Made by a program: the position numbers and the translations under genes | Assembly (NCBI GenBank): GCA_035647835.1 | Contig: DASRMS010000194.1 | Coordinates: forward strand, 1-17,233 | Origin: UBA9865 sp035647835 | GTDB lineage: Bacteria > Bacillota > Dethiobacteria > Dethiobacterales > Dethiobacteraceae | Length of the DNA: 17,233 nt | Reading direction: 5' to 3' | In this document: positions 7,083 through 14,724 of the stretch, one piece after another | How positions within the stretch are numbered: the first letter of the stretch is position 1 | Layout of the letters: every line of letters starts with the position of its first letter | The notes under the pieces: generated by a model | Databases searched by the model: none | Seen by the model: only the letters and a program-made list of their open reading frames with translations | Told to the model about the DNA's origin: nothing

Positions 7083-7925
7083 GTGGATTTATCGAAAGCC
7101 AAAACACTTTTAATTCTGGCATTTTTAAGCTTAAACATTTTTTTAGGCTATAAATTATGGATAGCGCCGCAAGCACTGCATCAGGGCAGTGTTTTAACAG
7201 AAGAGCAGCTGGCGCAAGCAAAGGCCCTGATCAAGGAGCATGGCTTCGAACTGAAGACTACACTGCCCAAACAAATACCTCGTTTAGCTTTGCTTAATGT
7301 TTCTCGTTTAGCAACAGACGATTCCCACTGGCTAGCCGCTTTTTGGGGTGAGGAAAAGGTGCAGAGCCGGCGTGAAACGGACAAGACAGTCTATACGGCC
7401 GGCCAGGAAGCACTGACAATTTTAGCTGACGGACATTTGGTTTACACTAATAATTTACCAGGCACAAGCGAAGCTAATACGCGGTCGCTCGCCGAACGTT
7501 ATCTGCGCGAATGGCAGCTCTGGCAGGGAAATATGAAGCTAGATTTAGCCATTCCTTGGGGAGAGCATGGTTATCGCTATCGTTTCGTGCAGAATTATCA
7601 AGGCTTTCCTCTCTTCTTCAGTGCGATTGAGGTTTATTTGGCAGAAGGAAGGCCGCGTGAAGTACATTTGTACCAAGCATTACCACATGGTTTTAGTGAC
7701 AAAGAAGCTACTGTCATTTCTGCTCAAAAAGCAGTGGAAACGTTCATGCGGGAAGCGGCCGAGATCTCCAATAAAAGTATCATTGATATCTCGTTAGGCT
7801 ACTATAGTTTAAGCTATGATGCTGAACGGTGGGAAAGTGCACCGGTGTGGCGAATTGCTACTCAAGGCGGCAGTGAGTCCTATATTAATGCCTTTACCGG
7901 TGAAATTGAAAAATCCACCTTATAA
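7083..7925 (+). CDS. walI: WalI (YycI), membrane-anchored modulator of WalK
   Basis: 280 residues, the usual YycI length. The N-terminus MDLSKAKTLLILAFLSLNIF is the typical anchor, and the rest is extracytoplasmic and ends with the YINAFTGEIE strand found in YycI. It works with WalH to set WalK activity. The start is GTG at 7083: AGGAGGT (7068-7074), which overlaps the walH stop codon, is eight bases upstream. A longer in-frame ATG at 7029 lies inside walH and would add residues before the anchor, so it is unlikely. It is the last tightly spaced gene of the wal operon, and the tandem repeat at 7974-8177 separates it from murA. Confidence 0.93.
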   Translation: MDLSKAKTLLILAFLSLNIFLGYKLWIAPQALHQGSVLTEEQLAQAKALIKEHGFELKTTLPKQIPRLALLNVSRLATDDSHWLAAFWGEEKVQSRRETDKTVYTAGQEALTILADGHLVYTNNLPGTSEANTRSLAERYLREWQLWQGNMKLDLAIPWGEHGYRYRFVQNYQGFPLFFSAIEVYLAEGRPREVHLYQALPHGFSDKEATVISAQKAVETFMREAAEISNKSIIDISLGYYSLSYDAERWESAPVWRIATQGGSESYINAFTGEIEKSTL

Positions 7926-7973
7926 AAAATAATTACCAAACAGGAATTCATTCTTTTAGCAAGAATCTATATA

Positions 7974-8075
7974 CAAGAAAAGTACACTTCTTCAGTTTCC
8001 TTAACGTGTACTTTTCAGTACTGGCAACTGCATGAGCTTCGCTAGCTGCGAAGTGATACAATGTACAAGTCAGTG
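7974..8075 (+). repeat. 102-bp tandem repeat, copy 1
   Basis: The first 50 bases are identical to copy 2, and the next 37 differ at about four positions. The unit holds two hairpins. Hairpin A is GAAAAGTACAC (7977-7987) / GTGTACTTTTC (8006-8016), a perfect 11-base stem with an 18-base loop. Hairpin B is centred on CTTCGC-TAGCT-GCGAAG with imperfect outer pairing (ACTG/CAGT and TGCAT/ATGTA). Hairpin A has A's on one side and T's on the other and could act as a weak bidirectional terminator for the wal operon. Confidence 0.9.
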
Positions 8076-8177
8076 CAAGAAAAGTACACTTCTTCAGTTT
8101 CCTTAACGTGTACTTTTCAGTACTGACAGCCGCATGAGCTTCGCTAACTGCGAAGTGATACAGCGTGCTGTCAATGC
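8076..8177 (+). repeat. 102-bp tandem repeat, copy 2
   Basis: Direct, immediately adjacent copy. Hairpin A is unchanged (8079-8089 / 8108-8118). Hairpin B keeps the CTTCGC/GCGAAG core, while its outer stem is now TGACAGC (8124-8130) / GCTGTCA (8167-8173) plus CGC/GCG, so both arms changed but still pair. No gene is supported in 7926-8233. The minus-strand frame stays open only because the unit length is a multiple of three. Confidence 0.9.
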
Positions 8178-8233
8178 CAAAAATAAATCTATGACGCCAG
8201 CTAACAGGTGACGATTTCAGGAGGAAAATTTCG

Positions 8234-9490
8234 ATGCCTAGACTTCTTGTAACCGGGGGCCACCCGCTTGCCGGTGCCGTTAAAATAAGCGGTGCTAAAA
8301 ATGCTGCGGTAGCAATTATTCCCGCGGCGCTTCTCACCGAAGCGCCGGTACGGATTGAAAATTTACCGGATATTGACGATATTCATGTGTTGGTAGAAAT
8401 ATTAGATTACCTAGGTGTACGAGTAGAGTGGGAAACACCGACCACGCTGTTTATTGATGCCTCTACCTTGACAAGAAAATGTCAGCCACCATACGAGCTT
8501 GTTAAAAAACTGCGTGCTTCCTATTATCTACTAGGGGCTTTACTGGGGCGCTTTGCTCGCGCCGAAGTTCCTGTACCTGGAGGCTGTGATTTAGGTCCAC
8601 GTCCTATTGATCAACATATCAAAGGCTTTGTCAGTTTAGGAGCTAAAGTAGAAACGGAACATGGGTTAATTAAAATAACCGCTGACAAGCTTGTCGGTAC
8701 GGATATTTACCTGGATGTCGTTAGTGTCGGTGCCACAATTAATATCATGTTGGCAGCGGTACGGGCAAGCGGCAAGACCATCATTGAAAATGCGGCTAAA
8801 GAGCCGGAAATAGTAGACGTTGCTAATTTTCTCAATGCCATGGGCGCCAAAATTCGCGGCGCTGGTACCGATGTAATTAAAATCACAGGCGTGGAGGAAT
8901 TAGGTTCAGTTACTCATTGTGTGATCCCTGATCGGATTGAAGCCGGTACCTATATGATAGCGGCGGCGGCAACACAAGGAAATGTTTTACTGCAAGACGT
9001 TATTCCTAAACATTTAGACGCCATTACTGCTAAATTACGGGAAATGAATATCACTGTAGAGGTGCGCGATGATCAGCTGCGTGTGATTGGGGCAACTCGT
9101 CCGCAGGCTGTAGATCTGAAAACTTTTCCTTACCCTGGCTTCCCGACTGACATGCAGTCTTTAGTCATGGTGCTTTTAACCCAGGCTGAGGGCAGCAGTA
9201 TTATTACGGAAAATATCTTTGAAGGACGCTTCAAGCATGTGGATGAACTTAAACGCATGGGGGCACGCATTAAAGTGGAGGGACGTACAGCCATTGTCGA
9301 TGGATGTACAACGCTAACGGGAGCACCAGTTAGAGCTACAGATTTACGGGCCGGTGCTGCCTTTATCATTGCGGGGTTAATCGCCCAAGGCGATACCATT
9401 ATCAGCGAGACCAGCCATATCTACCGTGGTTATGAACATGTTTGTGAAAAATTATCTTCACTAGGTGCCAAGATTAGAGAAATTGAATAA
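8234..9490 (+). CDS. murA: MurA, UDP-N-acetylglucosamine 1-carboxyvinyltransferase
   Basis: Transfers enolpyruvate from PEP to UDP-GlcNAc, the first committed step of peptidoglycan synthesis, in the cytoplasm. The 418 residues match the normal length. K22 and N23 of SGAKNA, the catalytic C118 in PGGCDLGPRPID and D306 in FPTDMQ are all present, so the enzyme should be active, and the cysteine makes it of the fosfomycin-sensitive type. The start ATG follows AGGAGG (8219-8224) by nine bases. Firmicutes often carry two MurA paralogues, and which one this is cannot be decided here. Its place between walI and walJ joins wall synthesis to the regulator of wall turnover. Transcription could come from the wal operon through the repeats or from a promoter not recognised in 8178-8233. 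Confidence 0.97.
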   Translation: MPRLLVTGGHPLAGAVKISGAKNAAVAIIPAALLTEAPVRIENLPDIDDIHVLVEILDYLGVRVEWETPTTLFIDASTLTRKCQPPYELVKKLRASYYLLGALLGRFARAEVPVPGGCDLGPRPIDQHIKGFVSLGAKVETEHGLIKITADKLVGTDIYLDVVSVGATINIMLAAVRASGKTIIENAAKEPEIVDVANFLNAMGAKIRGAGTDVIKITGVEELGSVTHCVIPDRIEAGTYMIAAAATQGNVLLQDVIPKHLDAITAKLREMNITVEVRDDQLRVIGATRPQAVDLKTFPYPGFPTDMQSLVMVLLTQAEGSSIITENIFEGRFKHVDELKRMGARIKVEGRTAIVDGCTTLTGAPVRATDLRAGAAFIIAGLIAQGDTIISETSHIYRGYEHVCEKLSSLGAKIREIE

Positions 9491-9504
9491 TAAAGGTGAA
9501 GCAT

Positions 9505-10122
9505 ATGCGTATTCTGCTTGCCAGACATGGCGAAACAACTGCTAATGCCGAAGCGCGCTTTCAGGGTTCACGGGATTACCCGCTAAATGAGCGCGGCAGG
9601 CAGCAGGCTGAACAGTTGGCATCATTATTAGCTCACTATCAACCAGGCAGATTATACACCAGCAATCTGACGCGCAGCAGAGAAACAGCTAAACCGGCAG
9701 CCCAGCTGTTAAAGCTGAAAGCTATCGCCCTGCCCATCTTTCGTGAATATTCCTGGGGAGTGCTGGAGGGGCTTACACGAGCAGAAATTAAGGAGCGGTA
9801 CCCCGCTCTTTTTTCCCGTCTCCAGGAGAACTGGCGCCAGGCTGTGATTCCTCAACAGGAACCGCTCCCGCACTTTCGCCAGCGCCTGCAAGCAGGTTCA
9901 TCAATTCTGCTGGCTGCAGATAACCCCTCTACCGTTGCCCTGATTGGGCACGGTCGTTATTTAAATGCGCTGCTGGTGGAATTACTAGGTCTGGATTTTA
10001 CTGGTCCTTGGCCCTTTTCCTTTCTGTCTGGGACCTTGACTATTTTGGATTGTCAGGCGGGTCAGTGCCGTTTAATATCTTTTAACCAACAGAGTCAGCT
10101 GAGAGGAGACAAAAATGCTTGA
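9505..10122 (+). CDS. histidine phosphatase family protein (phosphoglycerate mutase-like)
   Basis: A 205-residue cytosolic enzyme of the histidine phosphatase superfamily. The motif ARHGET gives catalytic R7 and H8. TSNLTRSRETA contains the second arginine (R58), FREYSWGVLEG holds the acid E81, and IGHGRYLN gives the second histidine H149. All catalytic residues are present. The family includes phosphoglycerate mutases and broad phosphatases (PhoE, CobC, GpmB-like), and the length and motifs fit the phosphatase subgroup better, but the substrate is unknown. The start ATG 9505 lies five bases after AAAGGTGAA. A GTG at 9496 falls inside that site and is rejected. It starts 14 bases after murA ends and overlaps walJ by eight bases, so the three genes form one transcription unit. 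Confidence 0.88.
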   Translation: MRILLARHGETTANAEARFQGSRDYPLNERGRQQAEQLASLLAHYQPGRLYTSNLTRSRETAKPAAQLLKLKAIALPIFREYSWGVLEGLTRAEIKERYPALFSRLQENWRQAVIPQQEPLPHFRQRLQAGSSILLAADNPSTVALIGHGRYLNALLVELLGLDFTGPWPFSFLSGTLTILDCQAGQCRLISFNQQSQLRGDKNA

Positions 10123-10903
10123 AATCTGCATGCTAGCAAGTGGATCTTCCGGTAATGCTATCTATGTGGCGACGGGAGAAACAAAAATTTTAATTGATGC
10201 CGGATTAAGCGGCAAAAAAATCGCCGCTGCTTTATGCGCCGTGGGTGTAGAGGCCAGCGAATTGTCAGCTTTACTGCTTTCTCATGATCATGTTGACCAT
10301 ACTAGTGGTGCCGGCGTGATGGCACGCCGTTATGGTCTGCCTGTCTATGCCACAGAACCGACTTGGCAGGCGGCGGGTAAACTAATGGGGCGGATCGCTG
10401 CAGAGCAGTGCTGTAAATTAACAAACTGCGGTACGATTACGCTAGGTGATTTAACCGTAGAAACCATCCCTGTGCCTCACGATGCTGCCGATCCGGTTGG
10501 TTTTGTGTTTCGTCATGGCCCCCATGCCATCGCTCTGGTCACTGATTTAGGTTATGTTACGCCGTACATATTGCAGCGACTGCAGGCGATGGACTGTCTG
10601 GTGCTGGAAGCGAATCATGATGAAGAAATGCTGCGGCAGGGACAATATCCCTGGCCGCTGAAAAAAAGGATTTTAAGTGACAAAGGTCACCTATCCAACA
10701 ATCTTGCCGCCGCCAGTCTGTCCCAAGTGATTAGCGAGCAAACTCAGCATGTGGTCTTGGCTCACCTTAGCGAACAGAACAATTGTCCACAACTGGCTTT
10801 TGATACTGTTTGCTGCCATTTAGAAGAGACAGGACAGTTAAAAAACCTAGCAGTACATATAGCAGAACGCCATCTCCCTAGCTGTCATATTCGTCTGGCC
10901 TAG
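10115..10903 (+). CDS. walJ: WalJ (YycJ), metallo-beta-lactamase-fold hydrolase
   Basis: A 262-residue metallo-beta-lactamase-fold protein. SHDHVDH (H57, H59, D61, H62) is the first metal-binding motif, VPHDAADPVGF supplies a further histidine, TDLG the bridging aspartate, and HLSEQNNCP near the C-terminus the last ligand. These features and the position after walHI and before htrA identify YycJ/WalJ. Family work points to a DNA exonuclease or replication-linked role rather than a wall enzyme, so the 'wal' name reflects operon membership. The ATG overlaps the end of the previous gene by eight bases and follows GAGAGGAGA. It is the last gene of the unit; the next gene has its own promoter. Confidence 0.93.
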   Translation: MLEICMLASGSSGNAIYVATGETKILIDAGLSGKKIAAALCAVGVEASELSALLLSHDHVDHTSGAGVMARRYGLPVYATEPTWQAAGKLMGRIAAEQCCKLTNCGTITLGDLTVETIPVPHDAADPVGFVFRHGPHAIALVTDLGYVTPYILQRLQAMDCLVLEANHDEEMLRQGQYPWPLKKRILSDKGHLSNNLAAASLSQVISEQTQHVVLAHLSEQNNCPQLAFDTVCCHLEETGQLKNLAVHIAERHLPSCHIRLA

Positions 10904-10968
10904 TATGTAGACTAAAATATAGGGAAATAATTCCTTGGTATAAATATTTTCGCTGCTTCTTCATATTA

Positions 10969-10997
10969 TTGTCACAACTTACTGTTATATTTAAAAT
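10969..10997 (+). promoter_or_regulatory. sigma-A promoter of htrA
   Basis: TTGTCA (10969-10974), 17-base spacer, TAAAAT (10992-10997). Five of six bases match consensus in each hexamer. Initiation near 11004 would leave a leader of about 20 bases carrying the AAGGGGGG site. Confidence 0.66.
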
Positions 10998-11025
10998 ATA
11001 GTTTAGTTAAGGGGGGTCTAAAGCA

Positions 11026-12195
11026 ATGGATTTCTTTAATGGTTTTTCTCATCAGCCGAGACGAGCAGGGCTGCTGGGTTTTCTCTTGACTGCTCTGTTT
11101 GGGGCCATTGTCGGTGGCTTGCTGGTGGCACTCATTGTCGTACAGGTTGTCATTCCTGGACTAGCCCAAGCCCAAGCCCCTAATGACACAAACGTGGTGC
11201 CTGGCAGTCAAGTCCAACAACCCGACATTTCGTTTAATGAAAATGATTTGCCCGAATATCAAAATACCGCTATTGTGCGTGCCACCCAAAAGGTGATGCC
11301 GGCGGTGGTAGGTATCACGAATAAAGCCATGGTTTACGATATGTGGCAGGGGCGTTCCCTGCTGCAAGACAAGGCTACTGGCTCTGGTGTGATTATTGAT
11401 GCTAATGGCTACATTGTGACCAATAACCATGTGATTGATGGCGCCGCAGAAATTTTTGTCACCCTAGGTGACGGTCAAGAACACCAGGCTGAATTAATTG
11501 GTGCTGACCCAGCCACAGATTTGGCCGTAATTAAAATAGACCAGACAGGTTTACCTGTAGCTGATTTGGGTGACTCTGATACTATTGTTGTTGGTGAACA
11601 AGCCTTGGCCATTGGTAATCCTTTGGGTCTCAATTTTTCACAAACCCTGACCGTGGGCTATATTAGTGCGAAACGCCGCACGATTACCATGAATGAATAT
11701 ACTTTCACCTTTATTCAAACAGATGCGGCGATTAATGATGGCAATAGTGGTGGCGCTTTAGTTAATTTAAATGGCGAAGTAGTTGGCATCAATACGGCTA
11801 AAATTAAAATTGCCGGTGTCGAAGGTATGGGGTTTGCAATTCCCGCCAACACAGTAAAAATAATTGCTCAGGAATTGATCAGCAATGGTAAAATTGTTCG
11901 TCCCTGGTTAGGTGTTTATGCTGGCGGCGATATCGACGAAACACTGGCAAAACAGCTGCAATTACCAGTCGATTATGGTGTTTTAGTGCAGGATGTGGTT
12001 GAAGACAGCCCCGCCAGCCGTGCCGGCATCAGCCGTGGTGACGTGCTTATTAGCATGGCAGGGAAAAAAGTTGAAACCTTTAAAGACTTACGTGATCTCA
12101 TTTATCAACAAAAGGTTGGCGCGATAGTTGAAATTGTCTTGATTCGCAATGGTAAAGAAAGCAAAACTGCTGCCACCCTCACCGCAATGGAGTAA
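11026..12195 (+). CDS. htrA: HtrA-type membrane-anchored serine protease with PDZ domain
   Basis: An envelope protein quality-control protease of 389 residues. A short cytosolic N-terminus is followed by one membrane anchor (about 15-44), a trypsin-like S1C protease domain (about 80-285) with triad H135 in VTNNHVIDGA, D165 in PATDLAVI and S241 in NDGNSGGAL, and one PDZ domain (about 293-385). This is the HtrA/DegP/YyxA architecture of Gram-positive bacteria, where such a gene closes the wal region in Bacillus. ATG follows AAGGGGGGT at eight bases. It has its own promoter and terminator. TGT half-sites at 10970 and 10983 are 13 bases apart and do not fit the WalR spacing, so control by WalR is not supported. 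Confidence 0.96.
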   Translation: MDFFNGFSHQPRRAGLLGFLLTALFGAIVGGLLVALIVVQVVIPGLAQAQAPNDTNVVPGSQVQQPDISFNENDLPEYQNTAIVRATQKVMPAVVGITNKAMVYDMWQGRSLLQDKATGSGVIIDANGYIVTNNHVIDGAAEIFVTLGDGQEHQAELIGADPATDLAVIKIDQTGLPVADLGDSDTIVVGEQALAIGNPLGLNFSQTLTVGYISAKRRTITMNEYTFTFIQTDAAINDGNSGGALVNLNGEVVGINTAKIKIAGVEGMGFAIPANTVKIIAQELISNGKIVRPWLGVYAGGDIDETLAKQLQLPVDYGVLVQDVVEDSPASRAGISRGDVLISMAGKKVETFKDLRDLIYQQKVGAIVEIVLIRNGKESKTAATLTAME

Positions 12196-12228
12196 GGTGG
12201 CGGCAGCTTCAACCGAATTAACCTAATT

Positions 12229-12258
12229 AAGCAGGCCGTTCTTTGTGCCTGCTTTTTT
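12229..12258 (+). terminator. intrinsic terminator after htrA
   Basis: AAGCAGGC (12229-12236) pairs with GCCTGCTT (12247-12254), a ten-base loop lies between, and six T end it (12253-12258). Confidence 0.9.
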
Positions 12259-12276
12259 ATCTGGTATACAGCAACC

Positions 12277-12305
12277 TTGAATTTCCTTTCAGCTTAAAAT
12301 ATGAT
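12277..12305 (+). promoter_or_regulatory. sigma-A promoter of the metalloenzyme gene
   Basis: TTGAAT (12277-12282), 17-base spacer, TATGAT (12300-12305). It lies just after the htrA terminator and about 24 bases before the start codon. Initiation near 12312 would barely include the AGAGGT ribosome site, so the leader is very short. Confidence 0.6.
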
Positions 12306-12328
12306 GATCAGAAAAAGAGGTAGAGCAG

Positions 12329-13225
12329 ATGCACATCATTCTTTTCTTTATTGATGGTTTAGGTCTGGCTGCTGAAGGAGCTGCTAATCCCCTGGCCACA
12401 ACGCCCCTGCCGTGTTTGCAGCAGCTGCTTGAGGGTAAGAGCCTAACGTCGGAAGCTGTGGGGACTAGTACGGCGACAACCACCCTTTTAGCCCTTGACG
12501 CGACGCTAGGTGTGCCCGGAGAGCCACAAAGTGCTACGGGCCAGACATCCCTCTTTACTGGTGTTAATGCGGCACAAGCTGTAGGGTACCACGTCCGTGG
12601 TTTCCCCACAGCGCCTTTACAAAAGATTTTAGCCGCGGAAGGAATTTTAAAAAAGATTACGGCACTAAATAAAAAAGCAACTTTCCTAAATACCTATCGA
12701 CCTCAATATTTCCAGCAGCCACCGCAGGACCGCCAGGCTGCGGCTACCACTTTATTAAGTTTAGCTGCTGGCTTGCCGCTGCACACCATTGATGATTTAC
12801 TGTCCGGTCGTACCTTAAGTGCGGATATTACCAGTGAGCTATGGCGGGAGCAGGGTTTGCCCGTCCCTTATGTACCGCCGCTAGAAGCGGGGCAGCGGGT
12901 TACTGCCAACGCCCAGCAATATGATTTTGTTTTTTATGAATACTTTCTGACCGATCACTTTGCTCATAAGCGAGCACAAGCTCAGCTGGCCCAGAGTTTG
13001 ACGAACATCGATGGGTTTTTGGCAGGCATGCTGCAAAAGCTTGATCTTGCAGACACGATGCTGATAGTCACCAGCGATCACGGTAATCTAGAGGATAACA
13101 CTAGCTCGCTGCATACTCATAACCCTGTACCGTTGTTGTTAGTGGGCGCCGGGCGTGAGCAGCTGCCATCCCTAACTGATTTGACAGATCTTACGCCTTT
13201 TATCCTCACAAAACTGCAAAGCTAA
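12329..13225 (+). CDS. alkaline phosphatase-superfamily metalloenzyme (phosphopentomutase / iPGM-like, short form)
   Basis: A predicted cytosolic two-metal phosphohydrolase or phosphomutase of 298 residues. It shows the superfamily's metal and nucleophile motifs in order: D9 in FFIDGLG, the SATGQTSLFTG segment (68-78) with S68/T70 as nucleophile candidates, D209 and H213 in LTDHFAHK, D250-H251 in TSDHGNLED, and H264 in HTHNPVP. It is far shorter than cofactor-independent phosphoglycerate mutase (about 510 residues) and has no room for the large inserted phosphatase domain, so it is probably not a glycolytic mutase. Family members of this size are annotated only as 'metalloenzyme domain protein', and the substrate is unknown. 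The start ATG has AGAGGT eight bases upstream. It lies between htrA and rlmH, which are adjacent in Bacillus. Confidence 0.85.
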   Translation: MHIILFFIDGLGLAAEGAANPLATTPLPCLQQLLEGKSLTSEAVGTSTATTTLLALDATLGVPGEPQSATGQTSLFTGVNAAQAVGYHVRGFPTAPLQKILAAEGILKKITALNKKATFLNTYRPQYFQQPPQDRQAAATTLLSLAAGLPLHTIDDLLSGRTLSADITSELWREQGLPVPYVPPLEAGQRVTANAQQYDFVFYEYFLTDHFAHKRAQAQLAQSLTNIDGFLAGMLQKLDLADTMLIVTSDHGNLEDNTSSLHTHNPVPLLLVGAGREQLPSLTDLTDLTPFILTKLQS

Positions 13226-13255
13226 CAACCTTATTAGAAAGTATGGGAGGCAACA

Positions 13256-13735
13256 ATGCAGATTCAGATTCTCACAGTTGGTAAAATTAAAGAAAAATAT
13301 CTTGCCGCAGGCATCAAGGAGTACCTGAAAAGACTATCTGCTTATGCCAAAGTAGAAATTCGTGAAGTTAAAGATGAAAAGACAGCAGAAAACGCCTCTG
13401 CCGCTGAAATTAAACTGCTGCTGGAAAAAGAAGCCGCTCGGCTAGAGCCGCTGCTTCATCCTCAGACCTATCTGATTGCTTTGGCAATTGAAGGTCAGCA
13501 GTTTACATCACCTGATTTTGCTGACCACCTCCAACAGCAGACTATTCATGGCAAAAGCCATTTTACCTTTCTCCTTGGCGGCAGTTTAGGCTTAGCCCCG
13601 CAGTTATTAGTGAAAGCAGACCTGAAGCTGTCTTTCTCCTCCCTGACCTTTCCCCATCAGCTTTTTCGCTTAATGCTGCTCGAACAACTCTACCGCGCCT
13701 TTAAAATTAACCGTGGGGAGCCCTATCATAAATGA
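13256..13735 (+). CDS. rlmH: RlmH, 23S rRNA (pseudouridine-1915 N3) methyltransferase
   Basis: A SPOUT-class enzyme that methylates pseudouridine 1915 in helix 69 of 23S rRNA on assembled ribosomes, using S-adenosylmethionine. The 159 residues equal the family length. The N-terminus MQIQILTVGKIKEKYL, the cofactor-binding knot loop LLGGSLGL (106-113) and the highly conserved C-terminus (FPHQLFRLMLLEQLYRAFKI followed by NRGEPYHK) are diagnostic. ATG follows GGGAGG. It starts 30 bases after the metalloenzyme gene and is probably co-transcribed with it. Its place downstream of the wal genes is conserved across Firmicutes. Confidence 0.97.
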   Translation: MQIQILTVGKIKEKYLAAGIKEYLKRLSAYAKVEIREVKDEKTAENASAAEIKLLLEKEAARLEPLLHPQTYLIALAIEGQQFTSPDFADHLQQQTIHGKSHFTFLLGGSLGLAPQLLVKADLKLSFSSLTFPHQLFRLMLLEQLYRAFKINRGEPYHK

Positions 13736-13744
13736 GCACGGCGA

Positions 13745-13756
13745 GCGTTTAAACGC
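13745..13756. repeat. 12-base perfect palindrome
   Basis: GCGTTTAAACGC lies ten bases after the rlmH stop codon. It has no loop and no T-tract, so it is not a terminator. It could be a protein-binding site or chance. Confidence 0.3.
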
Positions 13757-13806
13757 AGCTATACCAGACTGTGAAATAAACATTAAGCAGCTAAAGGAGG
13801 CTGTCG

Positions 13807-14157
13807 ATGAGCAAACATCAGATTTATACCATGAGTGTCGCCAGGGTATATCCGCTTTATGTGACGAAGGCGGAGAAAAAAGGACGTACAAAAACAGAAG
13901 TCGATGAAATTATCCGTTGGCTGACAGGCTATAGTCAGGAAGAGTTAGAGGCACAACTAGAAAAGCAGGTAGACTTTGAGAACTTTTTTGTGCAAGCCCC
14001 CCAACTTAATCCTTTGCGTTCTTTGATCAAAGGGGTGGTCTGCGGTGTCCGCGTGGAAGATATCGCCGAACCAACGATGCGGGAAATTCGTTATCTGGAT
14101 AAGCTGATCGATGAGCTGGCAAAAGGTAAAGCAATGACCAAGATTTTACGTAAATAA
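13807..14157 (+). CDS. DUF2200 family protein
   Basis: A small cytosolic protein of 116 residues, rich in charged residues and mostly helical in appearance, with no signal or membrane segment. The N-terminal block (IYTMSVARVYPLYVTKAEKK, then GRTKTEVDEIIRWLTGYSQ) is the signature of DUF2200, whose function is not established. It has an ideal ribosome site, AAAGGAGG, seven bases before the ATG. It starts 71 bases after rlmH, with a short palindrome between, and may be its last co-transcribed gene. DUF2200 genes are patchily distributed, so a transferred origin is possible but cannot be shown here. Confidence 0.85.
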   Translation: MSKHQIYTMSVARVYPLYVTKAEKKGRTKTEVDEIIRWLTGYSQEELEAQLEKQVDFENFFVQAPQLNPLRSLIKGVVCGVRVEDIAEPTMREIRYLDKLIDELAKGKAMTKILRK

Positions 14158-14282
14158 GAAAAAAGCAAGCAACAAGGCTTTTGAGCTGAACAGGCCCCTA
14201 CGGTGGAGAATGCTGTAAAGCTTAACTAAATATAATCCTCCTGAATACTATGAACAAATTCGAGTGTGGGAGGAGGGTTATG

Positions 14283-14714
14283 ATGTTACAATTTTTTGCC
14301 ACACTGCGAGGTTCAGAGGAAGTTCCCCCTGTCGCCACTAATGCTACGGGAAATGCTTCCTTTAAAGTCAGCGCAGATCAAAGAGCAATTCATTACCAAC
14401 TGACAGTCAATAATCTTGCCAATTTAACTGAAGCTCATATTCACCTGGGACGCCGCGGGGAAAATGGACCGGTAGTGGTCTTCCTCTTCGGGCCTGTAGA
14501 TCCGGCAATTACTGTCAGCCAGGGTGTGGTACGCGCCAGTTTTAGTGAACGTGCTTTAGTGGGACCATTAGCAGGGCAGCCGCTCGCTGCTCTCAGCGCG
14601 GAAATGCAGGTGGGTAACACTTATGTTAATGTTCACACCAAACGGCATCCTGCAGGAGAAATTCGTGGCCAAATTAGTCATAGCAAACAAGCAGGGTCTG
14701 CTCGGGATGAATGA
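14283..14714 (+). CDS. CHRD-domain protein
   Basis: A 143-residue protein that is almost entirely one CHRD domain, a beta-rich domain first named from animal chordin and common in bacteria with no settled function. Conserved blocks seen here are FFATLRGSEEVPPV (4-17), AHIHLGRRGENGPVVV with H52 and H54, and YVNVHTKRHPAGEIRGQI (114-131). The clustered histidines might bind metal; this is inference. Bacterial CHRD proteins often carry a signal peptide, and none is present here. The start is set at ATG 14283, six bases after AGGAGG (14271-14276). The ATG at 14280 is too close, and the one at 14250 lies upstream of the binding site. A TATAAT at 14231-14236 without a good -35 may be its promoter. 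Confidence 0.85.
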   Translation: MLQFFATLRGSEEVPPVATNATGNASFKVSADQRAIHYQLTVNNLANLTEAHIHLGRRGENGPVVVFLFGPVDPAITVSQGVVRASFSERALVGPLAGQPLAALSAEMQVGNTYVNVHTKRHPAGEIRGQISHSKQAGSARDE

Positions 14715-14724
14715 TGAAGATGCT

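Noticed and set aside
6868..7221. Minus-strand 117-codon frame across the walH-walI junction
   Set aside because: It is a shadow of two well-supported plus-strand genes and has no recognisable protein features.
7948..8337. Minus-strand open frame of 129 codons with an apparent 34-residue repeat
   Set aside because: It is produced by the 102-bp tandem repeat, whose length is a multiple of three, and overlaps the start of murA. It has no convincing ribosome site.
10970..10988. Possible WalR box in front of htrA (TGTCAC and TGTTAT)
   Set aside because: The half-sites start 13 bases apart rather than 11, the first does not fit TGTWAH, and a normal -35/-10 promoter explains the region.
12168..12206. 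GCTGCCACC / GGTGGCGGCAGC hairpin spanning the htrA stop codon as a terminator
   Set aside because: The arms have a three-base mismatch in length and no T-tract; the true terminator follows at 12229-12258.
12289..12609. Minus-strand 106-codon frame opposite the metalloenzyme gene
   Set aside because: It is fully antisense to the catalytic N-terminus of a conserved gene, has no ribosome site and has low-complexity composition.
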